NCBI GenBank assembly: GCA_030068075.1
Contig: CM057826.1
Location: forward strand, 59,865,312-59,929,311
Reading direction: 5' to 3'
From: Paguma larvata
Taxonomy: Eukaryota; Chordata; Mammalia; Carnivora; Viverridae
DNA: 64,000 bases
Part shown: one piece after another, positions 1 to 11,622 of the stretch
Position numbering within the stretch: the first letter of the stretch is position 1
Layout of the letters: every line of letters starts with the position of its first letter
Program-made: the position numbers and the translations under genes
The notes under the pieces: model-generated
Seen by the model: only the letters and a program-made list of their open reading frames with translations
Told to the model about the DNA's origin: nothing
Database searches by the model: none

Positions 1-1385
1 TATTATCACGTTTGCTTCCATATTTACAAGTAATATGTACCTCCTGATTCATCGATTTGACCGTTATTGCTCGACTTCCAGTTTTGGCTTCCAGGGATGG
101 CAGATGAAGATTTTGGCCCACTTACATCTTCTCGTTCCCTTTCCCTCTGATATAATTTATCTCAATATTTTAGAAAAGCTGTATTCAGTATTTACATTAT
201 TGTGACCTCACAAGCATTATTCACTGTTGAATCTGATAGTCTACTGTGATTAAATTTCCTTTCTTGTACAATTTTTTCGTTTGCTTAGTTTTCTTCCAGT
301 ATCTAGCCAGTCATGCCCTGCTCTTCAAAACCTCTCCATGTAATTGTCTATGCGGTCACATCTATCAGGTAATTCATCAGCTTAGTAGTTCTTTCAAAGT
401 CCTCCCTCCTTCCGCACAGCTGTTGCTCACTCCTACCTGGGATATCTGTTCGCCTTTCTCTCATGTTGGTTTCCTTTTCCCTTAATCCTTTGCTTTCCTT
501 GTTTTCTTGGAGAGTATCCTGCAGCAATTTTCTTAGAAAGGATGTACAGAAGATGAGTTCTTGAGATCTTGCATGCCTAAAACGTCTTAATTTTAAATCT
601 CTTTATTGGGTTTATAGTCTGGTTGGATTTAGAGGTTGAAATTAATTTCTCTTAAAATTTTGAGGTCATTTCTCTATTTTCCTGTAGCTGTTGAGAAGCT
701 GGCTACCATTTTATTTCTTGATCTTTTTGTGTGTGATTCGGGTTTTTTTTCCCCCGTGGTTGCTTTTAGTATCTTTGTGCTCACTGTTCTGAAATTCCAG
801 AATGATGTTGCTTGGCATAGCTATTTTATCATTTATCATGCTGGGAACTTTGAGGCCTTTTAAAACCTAGAGACTCCTGTCTTGTGATTTTGTGAAATTT
901 GTTTGTATCTTTCGGTGATAATTTCCATCTTCCATTTTATTCACTCTCATTTTCTAGAATGCTTGTTACTTGGATTTTCATCGTAGGCTTCCTGAATCGA
1001 TTCTCTGATTTCCTTTTAATCTTTTCTCATCTTCTGTCATTTCTTTGACTTTCTACTGGGAGAAGGTATTTCAGAGGGATACTCTTAACTTATGCCTCTA
1101 ATCCTTTTATTGAAGGGTTTGTTTATTTCAGCAATAATTAAAACAAAAACAATTATCCTGAGAAAGTTCTTGTTCTTTGGCTTTTCCTTTCGTGTGGTCT
1201 GCTGCTCTCGTTTTACGAGAGCAGTATTTTTCATGGGAGCAGAGGATATTAATTAGAATTCTTTGAAGTTTTCTTGAGCCCCAAATCATCTCTGTTTACT
1301 CTGAGTTTCTTCACTGTCTTCGAATGTTTTCATCTCTGTCTTTCATGGTCAAAGTGTTCATCAAGTTTCTGGAAATCCTTGCCTC
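1..1385. other. AT-rich intergenic sequence, no gene seen
   Basis: This stretch is AT-rich and its only open frames are short and hydrophobic, as expected from T-rich noncoding DNA. No splice-flanked exon, RNA gene or recognisable protein is visible. Parts resemble decayed interspersed repeat, but I could not assign a family. It contains one perfect short hairpin at 1202-1224, described in the findings. Confidence 0.5.
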
Positions 1386-1401
1386 TCAGTTCATATTTAA
1401 A

Positions 1402-1419
1402 ATTTTTTTAATGTTTCTT

Positions 1420-1461
<42 letters not shown>

Positions 1462-1632
1462 CATGAGTGGGGGTGGGACAGAGAAACAGAGAGAGAGAAT
1501 CCCAAACAGGCTCCAGGCTCTGAGCTGTCAGCACAAACTGTGAAGTGGGACTCGAACCCATGAACTGTGACATCATGACCTAAACCGACGTGAAGTCAGA
1601 TGCTTAACCAACTGAGTCACCCAGGTGCCCCT
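1402..1632 (-). mobile_element. SINEC_Fc-type (tRNA-Lys-derived) SINE
   Basis: Read on the minus strand it starts with the tRNA-like head (GGGGCACCTGGGTGACTCAG) and has the box-B-like GGTTCGAGTCC region. It then runs through the GCTCTGTGCTGAC core and a TC-rich tract to an A-rich tail. A 16-base direct repeat, TCAGTTCATATTTAAA, flanks it at 1386-1401 and 1633-1648. This is a clean target-site duplication made by LINE-driven insertion. Confidence 0.93.
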
Positions 1633-1680
1633 TCAGTTCATATTTAAATCAGAAGAACCTGGTTGTAAGCTCTGTGTACT

Positions 1681-2115
1681 CTTTTTTAACAAATTGAGAT
1701 ATAATTCACATCTACACAATTTATCCCTTTAGTGTACAATTCCATTGCTTTTAGTATATTTATAAGGCTGTACCACCATCACCACTCCTCGGTTCCAGAA
1801 CCGTTTCATCACCCCGAAGAGAAACCTTGTATGCATTAGCAGTCACTCCCCGTTTCCCCTTCCCCCGGGCTCCGGCAATCACGAATATTCTCTGTCTTTG
1901 TAGATTTGCCTATTCTGGGCATTTTATATGAATAGACTCATTCAATATGTGATCTTTTGTGTCTGGCTTCTTTCGCTTAGCATTGCTTTCAAGTTTCATG
2001 CGTATCGTAGCCTGAATCTGGACTTTATTCTTTTGCTGACTGAATAATATTCCATTAGGTGGATATGTCACATTTTGTTTATCTATTCATCTGTTGGTGG
2101 ACTCTAGGTACGCTT
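1681..2115 (-). mobile_element. old L1 fragment (3' UTR to ORF2 end)
   Basis: The plus strand is the antisense of an old mammalian L1 3' end. It shows the diagnostic runs TTGAGATATAATTCACATC, ACCATCACCACTCCTC and TGAATAATATTCCATTAGG, ending at the ORF2 C-terminal region. The copy is diverged and carries no intact frame. Confidence 0.75.
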
Positions 2116-2170
2116 AAAAGAGATTTTTTCAAACAATTCCTATATTCACTCCCTCTTCTACCTCTATCTT

Positions 2171-2293
2171 TTTTTTTTTTTTTTTTTGAAGTGTTGGAGC
2201 TCGACATGGGGCCTGAACTCATGATCCTGAGATCAAGATCTGAGCTGAGATCAAGAGTCGGTGGCTTAACCGACTGAGCCACCCAGGCGCCCC
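2171..2293 (-). mobile_element. SINEC_Fc-type SINE, short copy, first of a tandem pair
   Basis: This is a tRNA-like head in minus orientation joined directly to a long poly(T) (poly(A) in the sense direction). The TC-rich middle is missing. It is bounded by copies of TCTACCTCT at 2157 and 2294, the second of which borders the next SINE. Confidence 0.88.
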
Positions 2294-2302
2294 TCTACCT
2301 CT

Positions 2303-2512
2303 TTTTTTTTTTTTTTTTTTTTGCTGTTTATTTATTTTTGAGAGAGAGAGTGCACGCGCCCATGAGCAGAGAGAGGGAGATACAGAACTCAAAGCAGGCT
2401 CCAGGCTCCACGCTCTCAGCACAGAGCCCGATGCAGGGCTTGAACTCACGAACCGAGAGATCATGACCTGAGCCCAAGTCAGGCACTTTACCACCTGAGC
2501 CGTCCAGGCGCC
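2303..2512 (-). mobile_element. SINEC_Fc-type SINE, second of a tandem pair
   Basis: This full-length minus-strand copy starts at an A-tail (poly T on plus) and ends at a GGCGCCTGGACGGCTCAGG head near 2512. The target sequence TCTACCTCTATCTT recurs at 2513-2526, so the same target motif occurs before, between and after the two elements. Confidence 0.92.
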
Positions 2513-2526
2513 TCTACCTCTATCTT

Positions 2527-4202
2527 ATGTGAGAACTTGATGCCTCCTATACCTGAGCCTTTTTAGCAGTTCTGTAAGGACAAATCATGTCCCTCCACCC
2601 AACCCCGCAGCCCTTGAGTCTGACATGCTTCTTCACTCTTGGCTCGTCTACGCGTCTCCAGTTGTTGCGGTTTTTTTTTTTTTTTCTATGTTGGGGTTGA
2701 GGCTTACAGGTGTCTCCTGGTTTCACTGAAAATGCAGTTTATTCCTGTTTCTTTTTACCCTTGTGTGATTTCTAAGAGGAAGACTTTCGTTCCGCCATTT
2801 TGAAACCCGGAGTCCACCCACGTGCCTTCCGTTAGGCTGTGCAGCTTCACGTATAGTATGTGGATCGGACGTAGGTGCTAAGAAGAGCCATTCGTTTCAT
2901 CAGTTCATTCAGCAGGTACTTACTGATCACCCGTTACATCTGGGCAGCGTGCTAGGTCCTGGGGAGCCGGGGACGAGGAGAGAGATGCCTCTCTACCCTC
3001 AAGGCGAGCACACGTTAGGGAATGGTCTAGACAAGGAAACAGACAATTGCAGTGCAGGTAAGTACTCAGATGGTAAGGTCGGAGAATGAGTGCACCTCGG
3101 GAAAGCACTTGGCCCGGGCTTGGAATAAAGCTCCAGCTTTCCAGAACACTTTCGCACGTTCGAAAGAACGCCACTTAAGCTCAGAGATGAGAAAGCGACC
3201 CTGTATCGTGTCCGTCCGGCTGTCCAGCAGCATGGTCCTTCGGTGTGGAGAGAGCTCCCCGAATGGTCCCAGCTCCCGGCAGCCTCTGGGAGCTCAAGGT
3301 GTTTAAACCGCCAACTCTGCTTCTGCGGGAGCCGGCCCGGGCCGGGTCCTCCCCTGGATGCGGCGAGGACGCGGTGCGGCGATGGCTGTGATGGCTGTCC
3401 GTGGAGGGGTGTTCTAGGCAGGCCTGGCTCACGTGATACACGCCTTGTGGACGGAAATGTGTTTTGAAGCCAGCCCTGTCTGCCCCACTCGTTCTCAGAG
3501 GCTGAGTGGGCTGGAATAGGGCAGTGACCGTGCAGAAGCCCTGGACCAGACACCAGGGCAAAGGCCTCGCTTTGCGGGGAAGCTTTAGCTGTCCGAACGG
3601 GGGACGGCGTGGGGGAAGGAGTGGGGATCCACGCTAAGAAATCAACAAGTGTCTCAGACTAAGGTTGGTCGTTTCACAAAGAGCTCCAAACACGGCTATC
3701 CTTTTTATTTTCAATATTGTACCTTTCATGTCTTTCCTCCTTATCCCCCCCCACCTTCGTTAACGTGAAACAGAAGGGGATCGATTTTGCATTAATATTG
3801 GCCGAGGTCAGGGAAGTGGCGGGGCCCAGCTGGACACCCGTACCCTGCCGTGGGCTTCTCGGGACAGGGATGCTGAGTGTGAGGGGGGCCTGGTGGGGCC
3901 GGGGGAGGGCTCTGAGGGCGCAGGCACTCAGCTTGGAGGCGCTGCCGAGGGAGAGGGGGACTGGCTTCATTCAGTCTCTCTTCCAGGGCAGAAATAGACT
4001 TGGGGGAGGATGTATGTTGTGCGAGCCAGATTTAGCCCAACGTATTGGGACGACATTTCTAGTCATGACTGTCTTGATGAAAGAACACACCACCTCCGGG
4101 AGCAAGGATGGCTCCTTCGAAGTTGCAGCAGAGACAGGAAGCTGTTACACAATGCTGGACCAGGTCACTTTGGTCTGTCCAAGTCTGGGCTCTGAGATCT
4201 CC
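2527..4202. other. intergenic sequence, no gene seen
   Basis: This is mixed single-copy and old repeat DNA. About 2905-3020 resembles the common L2/MIR-class motif with a TTCATTCAG opening and a GTGCTAGGTCCTGGGG segment. Open frames on both strands overlap each other, and none looks like a protein family. Confidence 0.5.
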
Positions 4203-4330
4203 ATAGCAGCAACTAACATCTGCTGAGTGCAGACCAGTAGATACTCTCCCAGCAGCCCTCTGAGGTATTATTATTATTATTTCCAGCCCATTTTACAGAT
4301 GAAGACGCTGAGGCTCAGAGAGGTTGCTGT
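4203..4330 (+). repeat. MIR SINE fragment
   Basis: It shows the MIR order: a CTAACATCTGCTGAGTGC opening, a run of ATT triplets, and CCATTTTACAGATGAAG followed by CTGAGGCTCAGAGAGGTT. The sequence is diverged, as expected for this ancient family. Confidence 0.85.
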
Positions 4331-4384
4331 GTGTTTGTCTTTGTTCTTGTTACCGTGGAAGTGGCCTGGCAGAGTGAAAGGCCC

Positions 4385-4515
4385 TATATGGTAGTGGTTG
4401 GGAGCTTGGGCTCTGGAGTCTGTCATACTCTCCCAGCTAAGTGGCCTTGGGAAAGTTCCTCGCGGTCCCCGAGCTTTGGTGTTCTCATCTGCGAAAGAGG
4501 TACGGAAACAGGACC
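4385..4515 (-). repeat. MIR SINE fragment (reverse)
   Basis: The plus strand reads as reverse MIR: GGGCTCTGGAGTCTG, then GTGGCCTTGGGAAAGTT and CTCATCTGCGAAAGAGG. It lies just after an opposite-strand MIR. Confidence 0.75.
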
Positions 4516-5074
4516 TCGCCTGTTAGGACTCGGTCTTATGTGCAGATGTTAGGCGAAGCCCAGCCCAACCTAACCCTGAGTATGTCCCACGAGAAATCCT
4601 TTCCTTTGGCACGTTTGCACGTTGGCGGATTGGCCGACACCGTCGTCAACAGACGCTGCTCTCGTGAGTTCTAGGGAAACGGGGTTTGAACTGAGCTGTT
4701 TGACGCTGGAGCTCTCACACAGTGACTCTGGCTTCATGTGCCCGTGGGCTGTGTCCTCTCTCCCGCTGATGCCAAGAGGCAAGAAAGCCAGAGAGGAGGT
4801 GCAGCTGAAGGAGCCAAGAGTGGAAACCAGGACCCATGAGCATCTTCTGAAGACCCTCCCTGCACAGCCTCCTGCCAGTCAAACTCTTGGCTTCAATCCC
4901 AGCAGCAAAAGTGCCCAGAACCTGCTGGCACATAGATCTCATTCATGTCACCCTGGGGATGGAGACAAAGACCTCTGGTGGAGCTTTTCCCCCCTTGCTT
5001 GGTGTTTAAGGCCAACCCAGGTCCTGCCCCCCGCCCCCCAGCGGAGCCCTCCTGGGTACCCTCTGGCTACGTGT

Positions 5075-5335
5075 GCGGTAGAAGGAGCCCAGCCTTTGGG
5101 AAGGGACACATCTGGTTCAAATCCTGCACAGTAATAAGCCCTGTGACTTCGGGCAAGTGGCTTCTCACAGCCTCTAGTTTTCATCTGCGAAAGGAGAAAA
5201 GTACCACCCACCAGCTCGTGAGGTGGTTTAGCGCATTCAGTGGAAGAACTTGCACGAAGTGCCCGGTGTCCTGCTTGGCACCTGATAAACAGGAATGCTT
5301 CATAAGTGGCAAATTATTATCATTATTAGGACAGA
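5075..5335 (-). repeat. MIR SINE (reverse), nearly full length
   Basis: It reads as reverse MIR from GGTTCAAATCCTGCAC, through CTGTGACTTCGGGCAAG and TCATCTGCGAAAGGAG, to a terminal ATTATCATTATTA. Confidence 0.8.
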
Positions 5336-5492
5336 AGCGGTAGATAAGCCAGGTCTGCTCAAATGAGAGATGCTTGTTATGGAATAGTACCTCCTTCCGC
5401 TTTCTTCCATTCTCTTCCCTTCATGTTGAGAGTCTGCTTTTCTACAATAAAGGGAGCTGACCTAGTCAACACACCCATTCTTATCCCAAGCA

Positions 5493-5612
5493 GGGTCTGA
5501 GCTGCCAGCACAGAGCCCGACACAGGGCTTGAACTCGCGAAACCACAAGGTCATGACCTGAGCAGACACCAAGAGGCACACATTGAGCCGGCTGAGCCCC
5601 TCCGGCGCCCCC
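5493..5612 (-). mobile_element. SINEC-type SINE, head half only
   Basis: The minus-strand core and tRNA head are recognisable (GCACAGAGCCCGACACAGG, GGTCATGACCTGAGC). The TC-rich and A-rich 3' half is absent. The copy is diverged and flanked by no clear duplication. Confidence 0.8.
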
Positions 5613-6734
5613 CCAGTGTGTTTTAATGAGCCGTGGAACAGTGCTGTCCCCTCCTACTGACTAAACACTTTCTAGCTAGTCTCTAGAGACCATTTGGACC
5701 TTACCTCACAGGATTACCTGCACTGTGGCCATCCAGGGACTTCAGGGGCCAGAAGCAGGACTGCGGCATCGTGGAATCGCATGTCTTCTGCCACACTCTG
5801 CTGCACCAACACCCACTAAGAGTCCCGAATATTCAAAACGGGACTAAACAATATGGATGCCAAACGGAATAACTTAGAGTCCTGTTACCTCAGGAATCCC
5901 AGTTTTTATTTACTTCCATTTCCTTTGCCCTTTTCCTACAAGCATATATAATTTTGACATGGTTGCCACCTACAGAACAAAATTTGTGTCTTCATTCTGC
6001 TTATGTAATTGTCCCAAGTTGCTGGATGCTATTCATCGTTAGAATTCAACACGTCCGTTCAAGTGCCGTAACTTACTCAGCGATCGCAGTCATTAACATT
6101 GCCTGCAAGTTTTTCTCACCCGTAGCTAGGTCCGCAAAGGTGCACATAACCTCATCTTATTTTGGGTCTCTTTATCTTCTGACACCAGCTCGTACCGTTT
6201 TTAGGGAAGTAGCATGTTTCTCCTTTGCCTCGAGACCGGCTCTTAGAGAGTCAGAGCCGGTTTTGAGTCCGCGATTTGGCCATCCCGGCGGGGGACCTGA
6301 GGACGGGGAGGCGCGCTCCCCCGCAGGTGGAAATCTGAAGCTCAATGTTGCCTCCAAGCGAGAACTCGTGGAACTGCAGGGTTGGGAGCCCGGGTCCGCG
6401 CCTCGAAGGCGCTTGGGTTGCAGATACATGTACGGTTGAGGGAACACGGCGTCCTCTCCAGTTTGGGGGAGACACTGATCCGGTTCAGGGACGGACTTGG
6501 GGCAGTTAGACAATTGCCAGGCTCGAGACTTCCTGAACATTTTCTAGCTAGTCTCTAGAGGAACTTAACTTATCTCAACTCACGGGATTACCTGCACTGT
6601 GGACATCTACAGTGGAATTCAGTTTTCATTCCATTCCATTTTATGGTGGATTCCTTTCTAGAAGAAGAAAAAGGAGATTGATAATAAGTATGGTCACTAT
6701 TACTTAAATGCTGATTACATGATGATGTTTTTGT
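5613..6734. other. intergenic sequence, no gene seen
   Basis: No gene is visible. A short segment with the core TTTCTAGCTAGTCTCTAGAG and a nearby GATTACCTGCACTGTGG is present twice, around 5669-5742 and 6541-6604. This suggests a local duplication or two copies of an unidentified repeat. 6230-6440 is CpG-rich. Confidence 0.5.
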
Positions 6735-6915
6735 TAGGTGGTTTGTGTATATCCATGCCACGTTTTATAACAAAAGCTCCCGTAACTGCTCTTTTGCAAA
6801 CCAGAGAACTGAGGCTCAGAGAGGTCAAGTCGTTTGCCCAGAGTTGATCAGCTGTCAGATGTGGGAGCCAGGTTCAGAGTCAGGTCTGTTGGGTTCTAAA
6901 GCCCTGCCCATTTTA
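6735..6915 (+). repeat. MIR SINE
   Basis: MIR features seen are CAGAGAACTGAGGCTCAGAG followed by GGTCAAGTCGTTTGCCCAG, then a GGGAGCCAGG segment and a CTAAAGCCC terminus. Confidence 0.78.
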
Positions 6916-9162
6916 TCAGGCCAGGCCCATCTGCTGAGGAACCTCTTCCGGCAGCCCTGACCCAGGCCAGGCTTGGATCGGCAGATCCCAAGGTAATACC
7001 TGTTGCTTTTGCAAGACCACGGTCCTGCTCTTCTCCCGGAGCCCTGTTACACAGCCCCTGCTGGGAAGCTCTGTGTTCTACGTCAGCAGGCCGCAGGGCT
7101 GTCCTAGTCGGGCCTGCTGTGCCAAGCACCAAGCCCTCAGTACCCAGTGGACCTGTCCTGGTTCCTCAAAGGTGGCAGCCAAAAGTTAAAGGGTGCCAGC
7201 TTCCCGATAGCTGGGGGTGTCTTGGGCCCTGTGTTCCAGGGTAGAGCTGGCCACCCTGCCTTGGAAAGGGAGGGGCACCGTGAAACCCGCCTCTGCCAGC
7301 CGCCCAGCCCCCACGCTGGGCGCTAAGAAGGCGGGGCCACAGCAAGCCCTACCCCGCTGCCCTCAGTATTGATTAGGTTAAAAACTAAGAGCACATGAAA
7401 AGGGAAAAGCAAGCCAACAAAAAGCCTATGCTATGGTTTTACTTTCCCATCTCCAGACCACCCTTATTAATTAAAAAAATTAATACATTCCAATGGCAAA
7501 AAAGTACCTCCAACGGCACAGAAAGGCAGAAAAGAAAAGATAGAGCCCTTTCTTCCAAAGGCAGCCTTAAAACAGCTGCTTGGCTTTCGTTTAAGAATTT
7601 TCTTTTGCACGGACTGGCACGCAAACAACACATACACTTATTTGCACGTATTTAAAACTTACACGTGTGAGGTCGCACTAGGCACGTGGTGAACACTTCG
7701 CTTTTTCTCCTTCAGTGTATGCTGGGGACTTTCTCTATCCGCAGGGACCCCATTCTTCGTAAGGGCTAAGCTCTTCAGGCCGTGATCTTTTTAAGCTGCC
7801 CCCTAATGGCAGGCACTGGTATTTTGGTTATTCCGGTGTTTTCTTAGGCAAGTCCAATGTGGTTACCCTACCCCATCAGCCGGTGCAGGAATGAACCTGT
7901 TACCAGGGGCCCGGGGTGGGGGCCCCTGGCACAGCCTGCTCACCCAGCAGCAGCCTCCAGCCCCAGCGCGGCCCGCCCGGGGTGCGCGGATAACCAGGAG
8001 ATGCTGAACTGCTGCCCCCTTGTGGCCTGGCGAGGGCAAGCCGCTTGCTAACCAGGTGCGTCCCAGTGAAACAGAATCCCACCTAAATCCTGTCCATGGA
8101 ACCTCAGCTCATCGGCCCATTCATTCCTGGCGTGAGGGAGGGAGGAGGAGAATCTTTGGTCCTTACCCCTCATGGCTCACCCATACCTGTGGCCGAATCC
8201 AGCACTCAGTCTTGGAACAAGGATGCTCAGGGGCTCCTGTGCTTGGGTGGGAATGTTTGGCAGCGATTGGGTGCCTGCAGTGTGCCTACTTAGGGTGCTA
8301 AAACCCAGGATCTCCCTCACGCTCAAATGGAAGGATCTTGTTGGAGGGATCGGCCACTGACTTGCTGTCTGTTCATCCATCCATCTATTCTTTCAGTCAT
8401 TCAAAATTATTTATCAAGTGCCGACATCTCGAGTGCTAAGCTCTGGGACTTTGGATGAATTACTTCATCTCTCTGGACTTCAGTATCCCCATCTGGACAT
8501 CGAACATACTGACATTTAAATCATGTTGGGAAGATGCAGACGAAACACCTGTTGTATAGTACAGACTCAGAAAATGGTATTTAGTGGATCTGAGAATTAG
8601 GAGATGCCTAATCTTCCAGAAGCTTACACTGTAGTTAGGGAGACCTGATGTAGGTACATAAAAACAGGCAGGGACATTTAGCAAGTGCAAAATACCGTAA
8701 GAGCATTGTGTGTGCACACGAGTGTGCACGTGTCCAAACTGTAGGCCTGAAGGCTGAAGCGATGCAAAGTGGGGGGGGGGGAGCTGGGGTGGGCTTCTTG
8801 GAGAGATGACTCTTCAGTCAGGCTGCTAAGCATTGAATTCAGGAAGAAGGGACCACACAAACTAAAGGACTTTCTTCCATGAAAGTGCAATGCTATGGTT
8901 TTACTTGCATCCCCGGCCCGTTAGCCATTGGCATCTGCCCAAAAAACAATGGCGGGTCCTGCCAAGACCCCCTGTTTCCTGGGGCAGTGAAGCAGCCAGC
9001 CCATGCCAAGCTCAAACTCAGCCAGAGCCATTTCTTGCTGCCAAAATCAGTCGATTGATCACTAAACGCATGCAGCGACATGGCCCCTGCCCCAGTAGCC
9101 TCCCTGGGAACCCAGACAGACTTCGTTAGATGAACTGCAGACGAGAGTTCAAGGATGCTGAT
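6916..9162. other. intergenic sequence, no gene seen
   Basis: No exon structure or RNA gene is recognised. It holds a G-run at 8770-8780. Near 8380-8460 a segment with an L2/MIR-class appearance is present (TCATTCAAAATTATTTATC). Overlapping short frames on both strands are treated as chance. Confidence 0.45.
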
Positions 9163-9358
9163 TTAACCAATGATTATTGAGCACCTGCTCTGTGCCAGGC
9201 ATGGTGCTGGATTCTTCATGTAGTGGTAAGGTTGAACTATTACACTCATTTTTCAGAGGGAGAGATTGAGGGTCAGAGAGGATAGGTGACTTGCCCTGGA
9301 CCTCACAGCTAGTAAATTATAGAGTCGAAATTCCAGCCAACGCCTCCTGACTCATTAG
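9163..9358 (+). repeat. MIR SINE, nearly full length
   Basis: It shows ATTATTGAGCACCTGCTCTG, TGCCAGGCATGGTGCTGG, a CATTTTTCAGAGG segment, and then GACTTGCCCTGGACCTCAC leading to AGCTAGTAAATTATAGAG. Confidence 0.88.
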
Positions 9359-9573
9359 ATTCCCCCTATGTTTCCTCTTTCTCTCCCATCTTCTCTCCTG
9401 GAGTTTGGCTCCAGGTACAAATTAATTCCCCATCCTTGGGTCTTCCTTGTTGTTGGCCCGAGTCTCCCTCCCCACTGGGGAGGACATAAATGGCCCCACC
9501 CCCTCCAGAGTGATTGGAGGGGACTCAGGAAACCTGTGGGGGCTTCTCTTTCTTTAAAAGGTAACTTTTAAAG

Positions 9574-9762
9574 GGGGGCTCAGTCGGTTGATCGTCAGAC
9601 TTCGGCTCAGGTCATGATCTCACGGTTTGTAAGTTTGAGCCCCACATTGGGCTCTGTGCTGGCAGCTCAGAGCCTGGAGTCTGCTTTGGATTCTGTGTCT
9701 CTTTCTATCTCTGCCCCTCCCCCACTTTTGCTCTGTCTCTTTCAAAAAAAAAAAAAAAAAGG
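9574..9762 (+). mobile_element. SINEC_Fc-type SINE (plus strand)
   Basis: The head lacks its first bases and begins GGGGCTCAGTCGGTTG. It continues with GGTCATGATCTCACGG, GCTCTGTGCTGGCAGC and the TC-rich tract, and ends in an A17 tail. It is one of only three plus-strand copies in the window. Confidence 0.92.
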
Positions 9763-9800
9763 TAGCCCTAAACACAAGCTCTAAATTTCAGTCCCAGAGT

Positions 9801-10015
9801 CCTTTTTTGTGAGGCGGGGGAGGGGAAGAGAGAGAGAGAGAGAGAGCACACAAATGGACAAGGTGGGGAGAGGCAGAGGGAGAGAGAGAATCCCAAGTAG
9901 GCTCCATGCTCAGTGTGAAGCCTTAATGGGGGGCTCAATCCCATGACCAAGAGATCATGACCCAAGTTGAAACCAAGAGTTGGATGCTTAACCAACTGAG
10001 CCTACCCAGGCACCC
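9801..10015 (-). mobile_element. SINEC-type SINE
   Basis: This is a minus-strand copy with (GA)n, the core and the head, ending in a C-rich GGGGGGTGCCTGGGT (sense) end. An 8-base repeat, CCCAGAGT, lies at 9793-9800 and 10016-10023. Confidence 0.9.
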
Positions 10016-10023
10016 CCCAGAGT

Positions 10024-10086
10024 TTTTTTTGAAAACGTTTATTTATTTATTTTGAGAGGAGGGGGAGGGGAGATAATGAGTGGGAG

Positions 10087-10121
<35 letters not shown>

Positions 10122-10252
10122 CCCAAGCAGCCTCTGCACCATCAGCACAGAGGCTGACATGAGGCTCAATCTCATGAGTGGAACTGTGAGATCATGACCT
10201 GAGCTGAAATCAAGAGTTGGGTGCTTAATGAACTGAGCCTCCGGGTGCCCCC
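10024..10252 (-). mobile_element. SINEC-type SINE, abutting the previous copy
   Basis: It is a full minus-strand copy with A-tail, long (GA)n and tRNA head. It begins directly at the 3' target duplication of the element at 9801-10015. Confidence 0.9.
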
Positions 10253-10498
10253 TGACTCAGCATTTCTACCTCTTTAAGAATCGGCCCTATGGAAACATCC
10301 CCCGCCCCCACCCTGCACCCCGGGCCTGTGGTGACCAGAGTCGCAGGTACAGGGGTGTTCTGCTTGCGTAGCGACATCCATCTGGAGCAAGATAATAAGA
10401 ATCCAGTAGCTTCTGCTAACATGGAAAGGCGTCCAACATAGGTAAAAAAGACAGCTGTCATGTGTATCTTGTTCCAATTTCATAAAGAATATACTGAT

Positions 10499-10722
10499 GG
10501 GGCACCTGGGTGGCTCAGTCGGTTAAGCGTCCTACTCCAGCTCAGGTCATGATCTCACAGTTTGTGGGTTCGAGCCCCAAGTCAGGCTCTTTGGTGTCAG
10601 CATGGAGCCTGCTTCAGATTCTGTGTCTCCCTCTTTTTCTCACCTCCCTGGCTTATACTCTGTCTCTCTCTCTCTTTCTCTCTCTCAGAAATAAATAAAT
10701 GTTAAAAAAAAATTAAAAAAAA
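10499..10722 (+). mobile_element. SINEC_Fc-type SINE with exact target duplication
   Basis: The head GGGGCACCTGGGTGGCTCAG is intact, followed by the GGTCATGATCTCACAG region, a TC-rich tract and AATAAATAAATG plus an A-rich tail. The exact 13-base repeat AAAGAATATACTG flanks it at 10484-10496 and 10723-10735, suggesting a fairly young insertion. Confidence 0.95.
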
Positions 10723-10848
10723 AAAGAATATACTGTCGTAATTTCTAGTTTTATGTATAGAAATACTTAGTTGAATATGCTCCAAATTATTTATGGGCCT
10801 GTGGGGGGTTGTTCATTGTCCATATTGCTAATAGTTTTCTAATTTTAA

Positions 10849-11052
10849 TTTTTTAAAATATTTATTCATTTTTGAGAAAGAGAGAGAGAGAGTAGGGGAG
10901 GAACAGAGAGAGACGGAGACACAGACTCCTAAGCTGGCTCCAGGCTCCGGGCTGTCAGCACAGAGCCTGCCGTGGGACTCGAACTCACAAACTGCGAGAT
11001 CATGACCTGAGCTGAAGTTGATGCTTAACCGACTGAGCCACCCAGGCGTCCC
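10849..11052 (-). mobile_element. SINEC_Fc-type SINE
   Basis: This minus-strand copy carries the tail, (GA)n, the core GCACAGAGCCTGCCG and the head near 11040-11052. Confidence 0.92.
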
Positions 11053-11409
11053 AATATTTCTCGAATTTTAAAATTCCGTGTCAGGTGAGAGGTCGGCCGG
11101 CGATCTCTACTGGCCAACGCAGGCAGGCGGTCTCCGTCTTGGGAGGTGTGGAGACGAGGCCGAGAGGGCCTGGGGGTGTGCAGTCTCCAGGGCGTGTGTG
11201 TTTGTCTCGACATCACTGGCCGTGCGAGGGGGACGGTGGAAGGTGGGGGGGAGCCGCTGCGAGAGGGGCCATTGGCTGCACAGGGCTGGGAATGCTTCTC
11301 TTCTCCTGGTCCTGGCCGCCGACCGGCCCAGACCACCCACGCGAGGTGGCTCCCGCCTCTGTAGGGCGCTGTACAGTCCAGGCCCGGTTCCTGGTCCTTT
11401 TCATCCAGG

Positions 11410-11545
11410 CCCCAACAGCTCTGCGACACAGAAACCCTCCTCACCTCTATTTAATAAACGAGAAAACAAGGGCCAGGATGGGTAAGTGACTCGTCCGAAG
11501 TGACGTGGTGGCCGGTAGAGCTCAGACTGGAGCCCAAGTCCGTGG
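11410..11545 (+). repeat. MIR SINE fragment
   Basis: The 3' half of MIR is visible: AATAAACGAGAAAACAAGG, GGGTAAGTGACTCGTCC and GGAGCCCAAGTCCGTGG. Several CpGs are present where the family consensus usually has none. Confidence 0.75.
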
Positions 11546-11554
11546 ACTATGGGG

Positions 11555-11622
11555 TTGTCTCTTTCTCTCTCTCTCTCTCTCTCTCTCGCTCTCGCTCTCA
11601 CTCTCACTCTCGTTCTGTCTCA
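11555..11622 (+). repeat. (CT)n microsatellite
   Basis: This is a run of CT dinucleotides grading into CTCGCT and CTCACT variants. No adjacent SINE head is present, so it is listed as a simple repeat. Confidence 0.85.
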
